Source of the DNA: Lewinella sp. 4G2
GTDB lineage: Bacteria; Bacteroidota; Bacteroidia; Chitinophagales; Saprospiraceae
Direction: 5' to 3'
Assembly (NCBI RefSeq): GCF_001625015.1
Contig: NZ_LVWJ02000014.1
Location: 930,001 to 994,000 of the forward strand
Length of the DNA stretch: 64,000 bases
The first letter of the stretch is position 1, and every line of letters starts with the position of its first letter. Below the pieces are notes generated by a model that worked only from the letters and a program-made list of their open reading frames with translations, was not told where the DNA came from and did no database searches. This document shows positions 13,652 through 22,234 of the stretch, piece after piece. Both the position numbers and the translations under genes were made by a program.

Positions 13652-16600
13652 GTGAAGGTCTTCCCCAAATGGAACTGGCTGCTGGTGTTGTTGCCGGTGT
13701 GGCTGCTGATCTCGGGTGGGCTGGGGGCTCAGTCGGAGCTGTCTAATTTGCGGGATACGTTGCTGCCGGTCGTCTTCCCCGGGCAGTTGGTGGATACGCT
13801 GACGGTCGCGCCCGGCTCCCTGCAACTGTTTTCGCGGCTCGGGGTGCCCGTCGATCCCGCAGACTATACGCTTACGGGGCGTTACCTGGCCTGGAACGTC
13901 ACGCCAGACGCGCTGCCCGACAGCATTTTGCGGGCGCGGTACCGGGTGCTGCCGTTTACGCTGGGCGAGCGGGCGCGTTTCCTGGATTCTACCCAACTCA
14001 TCCGCGAGGAGGCCGGGTTGGTGATCGGTAGTTACGACGATTACGTGCGGCCGAACCTCCTAGGGAACGACGGGAAGGTGCGGACGAACGGTAGCTTCAC
14101 CCGGGGCATCAGCGTGGGCAACCGCCAGGATCTGGTGCTCAATTCCGCCTTCAATTTGCAGCTGGACGGCGAGCTGGGCAACGGCATCGAAGTCTCGGCG
14201 GCCATCACCGACGAGAGCCTGCCCATCCAGCCCGAGGGCACGACCCAGCAGTTGCGGGAGTTCGACAAGATCTTCATCCAACTCCGCAAAAACCGCACCC
14301 AACTCACGGCTGGCGATTACGAACTGCGCAACCCCGAAGGCTACTTCCTTCGCTACTACAAGAAGCTGGAGGGTGCGACCTTTTCCACGGAGATCGGCAC
14401 CCCAACACTGGCCAGAGAAGCAAATCCGGGCGCTGCCGCAGGTGCAGAGGAAGTGGGACGGGCGGTGGACGCGGAACTACAGACTAAAGACTTCAGACTG
14501 AAGACTAGCAGTAGCGTCGCCATCGCCCGCGGCCAATTCACCCGCCAGCAGATCACCCCCATCGAGGGCAACCAGGGGCCTTACAAACTGACGGGGACGG
14601 GCAGCCAGCGCTTCCTCATCGTCCTGGCCGGTACCGAACGGATCTTCCTGGACGGCAACCTGCTGGTGCGGGGGTTGGACGGGGACTACGTCATCGACTA
14701 CAACCTGGCCGAGCTCACCTTTACGACGCGGCGGCTCATCACCCGGGATAGCCGCATCACGGCGGAGTACGAATTTGCGGACCAGCGGTACGTCCGGACA
14801 CTCGCCACGGCTTCTTCCCACTTCGACGCGGAACGCTTCAGCGCCTACGTGAACGGCTACACCCAGCAGGACAGCCGCACAGCGACGGGGGACCTGGAAC
14901 TCACCAGCCTCCAACGGCAACGGCTCAGTGAGGCGGGGGATCTGGCCGAAGGCATTCCCATCTTCAGTCTGGACACCCTCGGTGGCCGCTCCGAGATCCG
15001 GGCAACCTACGAACTGCGCGACACCAGCTACGCCTGCGGGGCGGAGACGCGGGATACCTTTTACCTGCTCGCCTCCTCCACCGGTACCTACGTGGCCACC
15101 TTCACCGACCGGGGCCCCAACGGCGGGGAGTACGAATTGGACCCGGACCGGCCCGCCAACGAACGCGTCTACCGTTTCGTCGGGAGCGACGCGGAAACCT
15201 GCCTCCCCAACGGCAGCTTCGCGCCCCTGATCGACCTCGTCGCGCCGGGGCAACAGCAACTCATTTCCGCCGGGGGCGCCTACTACCTGAAGGGCGGAGG
15301 CAGCATCAGCATGGAGGCCTCGGCCACGAAGCTGGACCTCAACCGGTTTAGCGACGTCGACAGTGAGGACGACAACGGCAGCGCCTTGCGCCTGGACTAC
15401 CAAAAGGATTTCCAAATCGGTTCCGACAGCCTCGCTTGGTCCCTCGCTACGCGTGGCCACTTTGAGTACGTGGGGAAGACGTTCAACCCCATCAATCCCT
15501 ACCGTTCGCCGGAATTCTTCCGGAACTGGAACCTGAGTAACCGTTTGGGGACCGTCCAGCCCGAGCGGCGCGTCGAACGCATTGCCGGGGGTGGGCTGGG
15601 GCTCGTCCGGGCGGACTTGGGGCGGCTGGATTATGATTACGAGCAGTTCAGCCGGGGGGCGAATTACCTGGGCCGTCGGCACGTGGGGAGTACTCAAATT
15701 CTTACGGCGGGCTGGCGCGTGGCGGGGAAGTTCAACTACCTCGAAAGTGAGGAGGATGGCGCGGAGGGCAGCTTCCGCCAACCGAGCCTGGCGGTGACGA
15801 AGGTGTTCGACCGGTGGGGAGGTTGGTCGCTGACCGGGAGCTACGCCGGGGAGCGGGCCCTGCGGCAGGAGATGGCGGTGGATACCCTTTCCCCCTTTTC
15901 CTTTCAGTTTGATAAGTACGCCGTGGGGATCGAGACGCCCACCAACGAAAAGTACCGCCTCGCCCTGGGGGCCAACCGGCGGGAGGACAAACTCCCCCTC
16001 GGCTCCGAACTGGCGGGGAGCACCAGCGCTACGGAGGTGAGCGCGGAGGGGAATTACCAGGCGAACGAGCACGTCCAACTGGGGGGCAACGTTACTTACC
16101 GGAGCCTCGACGTCCTGAACGATGAGTTGGTGGACGATACCCAGAGCAGTACCTTCCTGGGGCGGCTAGATTTACGGGTGAATGCCCTCCAACGGAGTTT
16201 GCGGGCCCAGACCACCTACCAGGTGGGGAGCGGGCAGGAGCCGCGGGTGGACTTCCAGTACCTGTTCGTCGGGGCCGGCCAGGGGCAGTACATCTGGCAG
16301 GATAGCCTGTACAACAACGACGGGCGGATCCAGCCCAACGAGATGGAGATCTCCCCTTTCCCGGACATCGCGGATTACGTGCGGGTGAGCGTCTTTACGA
16401 ATGATTTTATCCGTACGGATAATGTATCCCTAAACCAGTCGGTGAATTGGGACCCGTCCCGGATCTGGCGGGAGGCCACGGGGGTGAAGAAATTTTTCCG
16501 TCGCTTCAGCGCCAACACGTCCGTACTGATCGACCGGAAAACGAGGGATGATCCTGACATTGACTCCTGGAATCCGCTGCAACTGGGTGTTCCTGATTCT

Positions 16601-17248
16601 AGCCTTACCGCTTTGAACCTGCGGCAGCGCCACGGTCTCTTTTTTAACCGGGCTAACCCCGTTTATGACGTCCAGCTATCACGCAATGACCAGCGGCGGC
16701 GGCAGGTACTGACGACGGGTTACGAAGCGATCCGGAACGAGGACTGGACGCTGCGCGCCCGCGTGCGGCCGAACGACCAACTGAGCATCGAGGCCGCCCT
16801 AGAAAATGGCCGGCGGACGGCCGACTCGGAATTTTTCAACAATAAGGATTACCGGATCGACCGCCTGGCCATCGAACCCAGCCTGAACTGGCAACCGGGG
16901 AAGGTGAGCGTGGTGAGCCGCCTCACGCTCGCCACGGAAGAAAATACCCTCGCGGCGGGGCAGGGCGAGCGCACGAACCGGGTGGAAATGAGCGTGGAAG
17001 GCAACTTCAACCAGTGGCTGACGACGAGCTTCCGGTGGGTCGAGATCGACCTGGAAGGCGACGCGCGGAGCCCCGTCGGGTTTGCATTATTGCAGGGCTT
17101 ACAACCCGGCCGCAACCTGCTGTGGAACGTGGGCGCGACGCGGGAATTGAACGATTATCTGCAACTGACGGTGAGCTATGATGGGCGGCAGACGGGGGAG
17201 GCGGCGGTGGTGCATGTGGGGCGGGTTGTTGTGCAAGCGAGGTTTTGA
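13652..17248 (+). CDS. Large SprA-like outer-membrane protein of unknown function
   Basis: About 1198 residues. The GTG at 13652 gives a clean signal peptide (KVFPKWNWLLVLLPVWLLISGGLGAQ); an upstream ATG at 13595 adds 19 unlikely residues. Residues ~140-220 (NGSFTRGISVGNRQDLVLN, ELGNGIEVSAAITDESLPIQ) resemble segments of SprA, the giant T9SS translocon barrel. The rest is beta-rich with strand patterns of an outer-membrane barrel. It is half the length of SprA, so it is a relative at best. An in-frame insertion at about 14420-14510 carries an exact 17-bp motif (14429-14445) plus a CAGACTAAAGACTTCAG-type tract. A one-mismatch copy lies at 16615-16631. Confidence 0.75.
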   Translation: MKVFPKWNWLLVLLPVWLLISGGLGAQSELSNLRDTLLPVVFPGQLVDTLTVAPGSLQLFSRLGVPVDPADYTLTGRYLAWNVTPDALPDSILRARYRVLPFTLGERARFLDSTQLIREEAGLVIGSYDDYVRPNLLGNDGKVRTNGSFTRGISVGNRQDLVLNSAFNLQLDGELGNGIEVSAAITDESLPIQPEGTTQQLREFDKIFIQLRKNRTQLTAGDYELRNPEGYFLRYYKKLEGATFSTEIGTPTLAREANPGAAAGAEEVGRAVDAELQTKDFRLKTSSSVAIARGQFTRQQITPIEGNQGPYKLTGTGSQRFLIVLAGTERIFLDGNLLVRGLDGDYVIDYNLAELTFTTRRLITRDSRITAEYEFADQRYVRTLATASSHFDAERFSAYVNGYTQQDSRTATGDLELTSLQRQRLSEAGDLAEGIPIFSLDTLGGRSEIRATYELRDTSYACGAETRDTFYLLASSTGTYVATFTDRGPNGGEYELDPDRPANERVYRFVGSDAETCLPNGSFAPLIDLVAPGQQQLISAGGAYYLKGGGSISMEASATKLDLNRFSDVDSEDDNGSALRLDYQKDFQIGSDSLAWSLATRGHFEYVGKTFNPINPYRSPEFFRNWNLSNRLGTVQPERRVERIAGGGLGLVRADLGRLDYDYEQFSRGANYLGRRHVGSTQILTAGWRVAGKFNYLESEEDGAEGSFRQPSLAVTKVFDRWGGWSLTGSYAGERALRQEMAVDTLSPFSFQFDKYAVGIETPTNEKYRLALGANRREDKLPLGSELAGSTSATEVSAEGNYQANEHVQLGGNVTYRSLDVLNDELVDDTQSSTFLGRLDLRVNALQRSLRAQTTYQVGSGQEPRVDFQYLFVGAGQGQYIWQDSLYNNDGRIQPNEMEISPFPDIADYVRVSVFTNDFIRTDNVSLNQSVNWDPSRIWREATGVKKFFRRFSANTSVLIDRKTRDDPDIDSWNPLQLGVPDSSLTALNLRQRHGLFFNRANPVYDVQLSRNDQRRRQVLTTGYEAIRNEDWTLRARVRPNDQLSIEAALENGRRTADSEFFNNKDYRIDRLAIEPSLNWQPGKVSVVSRLTLATEENTLAAGQGERTNRVEMSVEGNFNQWLTTSFRWVEIDLEGDARSPVGFALLQGLQPGRNLLWNVGATRELNDYLQLTVSYDGRQTGEAAVVHVGRVVVQARF

Positions 17249-17569
17249 TTCTCAAAGGATTCTCGATACTCGAATCTCGATAAGTGAGGACTGATTGGCT
17301 ACCGCATGAGGATGCTCACTGCGTTCGTACGAGATACCTCGCAACTCGATACTTGCCACTCGAAACTCTAAACCTCGCAATCCAACACCGGCCGCTTGAA
17401 GAACTTCCTGCGTCGGCCGTTTCAAGAACCTGGAGGGTAGTTACGGTTCAAGGGTGTACTCGAGACTCGTTACTTACAACTTGCAACTCAATACTCGATA
17501 CTCGCAACTTGAAACTCGCAACTCTAAATACTCACAACGTTCTATCTTAATCCCATAAAATCCAGCAGC
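17249..17569. repeat. TCGA-rich degenerate tracts around a conserved core
   Basis: No gene. The region is filled by degenerate CTCGATA/CTTGCAA-type words on both sides of a core (about 17284-17338) containing GAGGACTGATTGGCTACCGC and TGCTCACTGCGTTCGTACGA. The same core with similar tracts occurs at about 27447-27505 (reverse), 34999-35051 (forward) and 46602-46659 (reverse). A direct repeat of GGCCGnTTnAAGAAC is at about 17391-17430. Confidence 0.75.
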
Positions 17570-18475
17570 ATGAATCGCACAGGAATAGTAGTCGTCGGGA
17601 GTAGTAATACGGATATGGTGGTGCAATCGGGGCATTTGCCCGCGGCGGGGGAGACGGTGCTGGGTGGGGCGTTTTCGATGCATCCCGGAGGGAAAGGGGC
17701 GAACCAGGCGGTGGCGGCGGCGAAGCTGGGTGGTACGGTGACCTTCGTGGCGCGGGTGGGGGACGACCTGTTCGGGCGGCAGGCGAAGGCGGGTTTTTTG
17801 GAAGTGGGGATTGACGTGGACTACGTGGTGGCGGACGCGGAGGCGGCCTCCGGGGTGGCGCTCATTATGGTGGACCGGGAGGGGGAGAACTCCATCTCCG
17901 TAGCGCTGGGGGCTAATGATCGCTTGAATACGGAGGACCTGGCGGCAGCGGGTGCGCGGTTGGGGGCGGCGCGGTACGTGCTGGTACAACTGGAAACGCC
18001 GCTGGCGGTGGTGGAATGGTTGGCGGAACGGGCCGCAACTTTTGGCTACGAACTGGTGCTGAACCCGGCGCCCGCGCGGGAGCTGAACGACAAACTGCTG
18101 GGGCGGTTGCACCTGATCACCCCGAACGCCATTGAGGCGGAGTTGCTGACGGGGGTGGAGGTTACGGACGCGGAAAGTGCCCACCGGGCTGCCGGGGTAC
18201 TGCGGGGCCGGGGCGTGGACAAGGTGATCATCACAATGGGGAGCCAGGGGGCGTACGCGTTGGCGGAGGGCGTGGCGGAGCTCGTACCCACCCAAAAAGT
18301 AAAGGCCGTGGATACAACGGCGGCGGGGGATACCTTCAACGGCGCGCTGGTGGTGGCATTGACGGAGGGGAAGGGTTTGTTGGAGGCCGTCCGCTTCGCT
18401 AACCGGGCGGCGGCGTACAGCGTTGGGATCCTGGGGGCGCAGGTGTCGGCGCCGCGGCGGGAGGATTTGGGGTAG
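17570..18475 (+). CDS. rbsK: Ribokinase (PfkB family)
   Basis: Phosphorylates ribose, or a related sugar, to the 5-phosphate. The 301-residue protein has the PfkB signatures: N-terminal IVVVGSSNTDMVVQSGHLPAAGE, the GGKGANQAVAAAKLGG substrate-binding block and the C-terminal DTTAAGDTFNGALVVAL with catalytic Asp about residue 254. LNPAPAREL and LITPNAIEAELLTG match ribokinases specifically. A sugar transporter gene follows 48 bp downstream on the same strand, suggesting uptake and phosphorylation act together. Confidence 0.9.
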   Translation: MNRTGIVVVGSSNTDMVVQSGHLPAAGETVLGGAFSMHPGGKGANQAVAAAKLGGTVTFVARVGDDLFGRQAKAGFLEVGIDVDYVVADAEAASGVALIMVDREGENSISVALGANDRLNTEDLAAAGARLGAARYVLVQLETPLAVVEWLAERAATFGYELVLNPAPARELNDKLLGRLHLITPNAIEAELLTGVEVTDAESAHRAAGVLRGRGVDKVIITMGSQGAYALAEGVAELVPTQKVKAVDTTAAGDTFNGALVVALTEGKGLLEAVRFANRAAAYSVGILGAQVSAPRREDLG

Positions 18476-18523
18476 GACTCTTACGTGGAATTAATAACTT
18501 ACTGACAAAATCCATCCGCACTA

Positions 18524-19528
18524 ATGTTTATTCCTGCTTCCTACGGCCTGGCCGTTGTTCTTTGTATCGTCACGATGTTTTGTTGGGGCTCCTGGGCGAA
18601 TACCCAGAAATTGGCGTCCCGCTCGTGGGCCTTTCCCTTGTTTTACTGGGACTACGTGATCGGGATCGTGTTACTGACGCTGCTGTTTGGCTTTACGCTG
18701 GGGAGTGTTGGGGAGGAGGGCCGCTCCTTCGTGGAAGACCTGCAGCAGGGCAGTGGCAGCGCCTTTGGGTCGGCTTTCCTGGGTGGGGTGATCTTCAACC
18801 TGGCTAATTTGCTGATCGTGGCGGCCATCGCGGTGTCGGGGATGGCGGTGGCCTTTCCGGTCGGGATTGGGATCGCTTTGGTGCTGGGGGTGATCGTGAA
18901 TTACGTCGCCAACCCGTTGGGGGATCCGCTGTTGCTCTTCCTCGGGGTGGGCCTGGTGACGGTGGCCATCATCGTGGATGCCCTCATTTATAAACGTTTG
19001 CCGGGGGAAGGTGCGTCGTCCACCACCAAGGGTTTGTCGCTGGCCGTGGCGGGTGGGGTGCTGATGGGTTTCTTCTTCCGCTTCGTGGCCGCGGCTACCG
19101 CGACGGACTTCGTGAACCCCGCCGCCGGCTTACTCACGCCGTACAGCGCCGTGTTCGTGTTTTCGCTGGGCATCCTGGCGTCCAACTTCGTGTGGAATAC
19201 CTACTTCATGTACCGGCCAGTGGAGGGCGCGGCAGTGAGTTACGCCGACTACTTCAAACTGGGGACGCCCAAGCTCCACTTCATCGGCATCCTGGGTGGC
19301 TTGATCTGGGGGACGGGTATGAGCCTGAGCCTCATCGCTTCCGAAAAGGCTGGTTTCGCCATCAGTTACGGCCTCGGCCAGGGCGCGACGATGGTGGCCG
19401 CCGCCTGGGGCGTTTTCATCTGGAAAGAGTTTAAAACGGCCCCGGCGGGGACGAATAAGTTGATTGGGTTTATGTTCGGGTTGTTTGTTTTGGGGTTGGT
19501 TTTGATTGTTGGGGCGCGGGGGGTGTAG
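18524..19528 (+). CDS. GRP/RhaT-type sugar transporter
   Basis: 334-residue inner-membrane protein with about ten hydrophobic segments, typical of the glucose/ribose porter (DMT superfamily). The N-terminus (YGLAVVLCIVTMFCWGSWANTQKLA) and the internal WAFPLFYWDYVIGIVLL and FPVGIGIALVLGVIVNY match the GRP family, as does the C-terminal SYGLGQGATMVAAAWGVFIWKEF. Pairing with a ribokinase suggests ribose as substrate; this is inferred from neighbourhood. Probably co-transcribed with rbsK. Confidence 0.85.
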   Translation: MFIPASYGLAVVLCIVTMFCWGSWANTQKLASRSWAFPLFYWDYVIGIVLLTLLFGFTLGSVGEEGRSFVEDLQQGSGSAFGSAFLGGVIFNLANLLIVAAIAVSGMAVAFPVGIGIALVLGVIVNYVANPLGDPLLLFLGVGLVTVAIIVDALIYKRLPGEGASSTTKGLSLAVAGGVLMGFFFRFVAAATATDFVNPAAGLLTPYSAVFVFSLGILASNFVWNTYFMYRPVEGAAVSYADYFKLGTPKLHFIGILGGLIWGTGMSLSLIASEKAGFAISYGLGQGATMVAAAWGVFIWKEFKTAPAGTNKLIGFMFGLFVLGLVLIVGARGV

Positions 19529-19726
19529 GGATCCTGGGTGATGATTATGCTTGGCGTTTAGTTGCTTTTTGGGGGGTTAGTAAACGGCCTTTACTTAGAA
19601 ATGGAGACCAATCAGGTGTGCTCGCGGATAAATTTACACGAGCCTATCCAAATAATTTTCAAACTGCTGCTATCCCCATTCTTCTGAAGCCAGTCGAGCC
19701 CGTTGTTCGATAACAAAATCACTATT

Positions 19727-20257
19727 ATGACAGTAATTAAATTTAGACTTGCTTTATTCGTCATTCTTTACGGGATGATTCAGTTAAGTAGTTTAGATGG
19801 TCAATCTGAATTTTCCAATGACGTACTGATAGAAGCAGCTCAACTTCTCTCAATGCCAAACTATATTTCATTAGACATGGGTGAAGATCTCTGCGAACAG
19901 ATGAAATCTAGAGCAGTTGAAATAGACTCTTTGAAAGAGATGGAGTGTATATTTTATACGATTTATAGTGGTAGCAAAGCCACCGGCTGCAGGTATTTAC
20001 TGGGTTTCAATCAGTTGACGTCTAAAATGTATAGATTAATTGGGTTCGAAAACCCTGATATTGACATATTCTTCGACGACTTGAAAATTAGCCAAGAAGC
20101 ATTTATAGATATTAATAGTTTAAATTCTACAGACTGGGTTTCTGAAATGCTTATATGTTTGAGGGACTATAGTAATCTAAGACACAAGAAAAGGCGAAGA
20201 AAATACATGGATTATGATTGCGTGAACGTTTGTAGTGGGGTTGTAATTATAAAGTAA
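19727..20257 (+). CDS. Hypothetical secreted protein, AT-rich
   Basis: About 176 residues from the ATG at 19727, which gives an N-terminal signal-like helix (VIKFRLALFVILYGMIQLSSLDGQ). An ATG at 19703 would add eight. I do not recognise the family. It has several cysteines (CEQ, MECIF, TGCRY, DCVNVC) and a basic stretch near the end (RHKKRRRKY). Base use is clearly more AT-rich than neighbours, suggesting acquired DNA. Its last 81 bases overlap tail to tail with the gene at 20177-21352 on the other strand. Confidence 0.6.
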   Translation: MTVIKFRLALFVILYGMIQLSSLDGQSEFSNDVLIEAAQLLSMPNYISLDMGEDLCEQMKSRAVEIDSLKEMECIFYTIYSGSKATGCRYLLGFNQLTSKMYRLIGFENPDIDIFFDDLKISQEAFIDINSLNSTDWVSEMLICLRDYSNLRHKKRRRKYMDYDCVNVCSGVVIIK

Positions 20258-21352
20258 TAAAGTATCCCTCAATCCCCCCAAAACCAACCGCCCCACCCGA
20301 GCAACCCCCTCCCCATCAACCACCACAACCGAATACACCCCCGCCGGCAAGTGATCAAGATGCAAGGTGCGCTCAACAGTGGGTGCAGCATGCACCAATC
20401 GACCTAGCGAATTATAGACATAAACGGACTCCGCATTCTCCACTGATTCAAAACGAACAACACCAGTAGAGGGATTGGGGTAGAGTAGCAGCGGACTAAT
20501 AGCATTTAGTGCAGGATGAGCGATACTCGTCGTTCGATCACAACGGTCACCACGGCTTAGCAAGATCTCTTCATCGGACTGAAAACACTGAAGTAAAGGA
20601 CCTCCTCCGTCTAGCACTCCGGCAAAGGCTGGGCCGAAGAATGAAGTTTCATCACCAATGCCTCCTATCCATTCAGACCAAGGTCCAAAGTTTTGGCCTC
20701 CAACTAACAGATCGAAAGACCACTGCCGGCGGGCCTCACCATTCTCGAGCAGCACCGTATCAATACTACTGACTAGAAGTTCATCGGGCGCATTGCTAGC
20801 GCCAAAGTCAAACATGGTGGGTGGCTGGAAGGTATCGCCTACGGTAAGGTTAAAGTCGTACAGCACACCCGTATCTCTAATTAGCCTAAAGGGGAGTAGC
20901 AGTTCTTCTGCGGTTGTTTCATTGAATTCATCGGGGTCGGGGACGGCGTAGCGAATTACGCCAGCATCATCCCAAAAGAAAATCCCCGCATCCTTAAACA
21001 TCGCATCCGTAGGTATCGATTTCGCATACTGTAAACTATAGTAGGGTCCGCTTCCGTAAATGGCGTCCAGATCAGTTGCTTCCGGCGCCATACGGTAGCG
21101 CGTAGTTGTGTCCTTATTGACTTCTGCGTTATCCGCAAAATCGATGTGGCTCCAAGTGCTGGTGGGGTGTAAAAAGGGTAAGGAGTCTTGCTGGATTTGG
21201 CTAACGGTCGAAAGAACAGCGTTGCTTTGCTCAGCGTCTAGTGGTGAATGCACGTCGGTCAGGACGTCAAGGTTCTGGTGTGTCGGGGCCGCCTGGACCT
21301 TTACGTGGCTCGTGGTGATGGTGAGGAAGAGAAGAAGTAAAAGGTGTTGCAT
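20177..21352 (-). CDS. Secreted T9SS-sorted protein with abnormal C-terminal extension
   Basis: 391 residues with a signal peptide (MQHLLLLLFLTITTSHVKVQA). The middle is unrecognised but resembles other Bacteroidota surface proteins (GDTFQPPTMFDFGASN, WSEWIGGIGDETSFFG). Residues ~290-361 are a T9SS type A sorting domain: ISPLLLYPNPSTGVVRFES, VYVYNSLGRLVHA, LPAGVYSVVVVDGEG, VGRLVL. Such domains normally end at about VGRLVL. Here about 30 further residues (GGLRDTLLLYNYNPTTNVH...) are read through the convergent gene at 19727-20257. A lost stop or rearranged 3' end is inferred. Confidence 0.78.
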   Translation of the reverse strand: MQHLLLLLFLTITTSHVKVQAAPTHQNLDVLTDVHSPLDAEQSNAVLSTVSQIQQDSLPFLHPTSTWSHIDFADNAEVNKDTTTRYRMAPEATDLDAIYGSGPYYSLQYAKSIPTDAMFKDAGIFFWDDAGVIRYAVPDPDEFNETTAEELLLPFRLIRDTGVLYDFNLTVGDTFQPPTMFDFGASNAPDELLVSSIDTVLLENGEARRQWSFDLLVGGQNFGPWSEWIGGIGDETSFFGPAFAGVLDGGGPLLQCFQSDEEILLSRGDRCDRTTSIAHPALNAISPLLLYPNPSTGVVRFESVENAESVYVYNSLGRLVHAAPTVERTLHLDHLPAGVYSVVVVDGEGVARVGRLVLGGLRDTLLLYNYNPTTNVHAIIIHVFSSPFLVS

Positions 21353-21570
21353 AGGTGGTGGGTGGTTTGGGTTAAAGGAGTCAATTCCGTGCTAAAAATC
21401 AAAATCTTGTAAACTGAAGATAACGAATTAAGAATTATTGACAATTGTCCAAATATGGCCAGTTTTGGGTGAGGGACTATCACGTACCATCCCTTCCACT
21501 AGCCAACAATCGAAATTCCTAAACCCTTATCTTTAGCCAGCAACTTCATCATCCTTCCAACCTCTCCGTT

Positions 21571-21870
21571 ATGGACGCCACCGCCACCAAAGACCTGCTG
21601 CACCTGCGCATCGAGCAAGCCGATGAAAAGCTGCTCGCCGTGCTCGCTGAAATGACCGAGACGTTGTTCCGGACCTACCAGCCGGAGGGTATTACCAACC
21701 CAGGCCAGGCAAAAGAACCGATCGGCTACCGCGCCGGTCAGGCACTGACTACGGAGGAATTGCGCGCTAAAATATCCAGAGCCGAAAAACAGATCGACGA
21801 GGGTGAATATCTCACACCGGATTACCTAGAAAAAGAGGCGGACGCATGGCTAGGCGAAAACATCGGGTAG
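21571..21870 (+). CDS. Antitoxin of a ParE/RelE type II toxin-antitoxin pair (putative)
   Basis: 99-residue acidic protein. It has no strong DNA-binding motif that I can name, but a charged helical C-terminal half (TTEELRAKISRAEKQIDEGEYLT). Assignment as antitoxin rests on context: it precedes and overlaps the toxin gene by 25 bases, the usual order. A near-consensus -7 box (TATCTTTA, 21528-21535) lies upstream, and antitoxins often repress their own promoter; autorepression is inferred. Confidence 0.7.
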   Translation: MDATATKDLLHLRIEQADEKLLAVLAEMTETLFRTYQPEGITNPGQAKEPIGYRAGQALTTEELRAKISRAEKQIDEGEYLTPDYLEKEADAWLGENIG

Positions 21871-22172
21871 TCATTGCCAAAGAAGCGCGGGACGACTTGC
21901 GCGAGGAACTAAAGTACCTACGCCAGCGGCGCTCGATTGAGGTGGCCCGCCACGTTAATAGAGGCATTCAGGAGACGATCAGAAGCCTCGACACCTTCCC
22001 CGAACGGCACTCCATGCTGGAAAAAATTAGCGACGGAGAGCGAACTTTCCGCTTCGTGCCGAAGTGGTCTTACCTCATCGTTTACCGGGTTACCAAAATG
22101 GAGGTACGGATCGTAGCCATCTTCAACGCCCACCAGGACGACGAAAAAATCGATGGCCTCAAAGGCAGGTAA
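21846..22172 (+). CDS. RelE/ParE-family toxin
   Basis: 108 residues with the RelE/ParE fold pattern: N-terminal VVIAKEARDDLREELKYLRQR, a helix with IQETIRSLDTFPERH, then strands FRFVPKWSYLIVYRV and VRIVAIFNAHQD, the typical C-terminal block. Members either cleave mRNA at the ribosome or poison gyrase; which applies cannot be told. Overlap with the upstream antitoxin supports translational coupling. Confidence 0.85.
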   Translation: MARRKHRVVIAKEARDDLREELKYLRQRRSIEVARHVNRGIQETIRSLDTFPERHSMLEKISDGERTFRFVPKWSYLIVYRVTKMEVRIVAIFNAHQDDEKIDGLKGR

Positions 22173-22234
22173 TTAAAGCAGTGAGCTAGCAATCCTGAAC
22201 TACGCTCGGCCTTCCCAACAATATCCCCAAAAAA

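Noticed and set aside
13652-17248. Calling the large outer-membrane protein SprA
   Set aside because: It is about half the length of SprA and only a short N-terminal region is similar.
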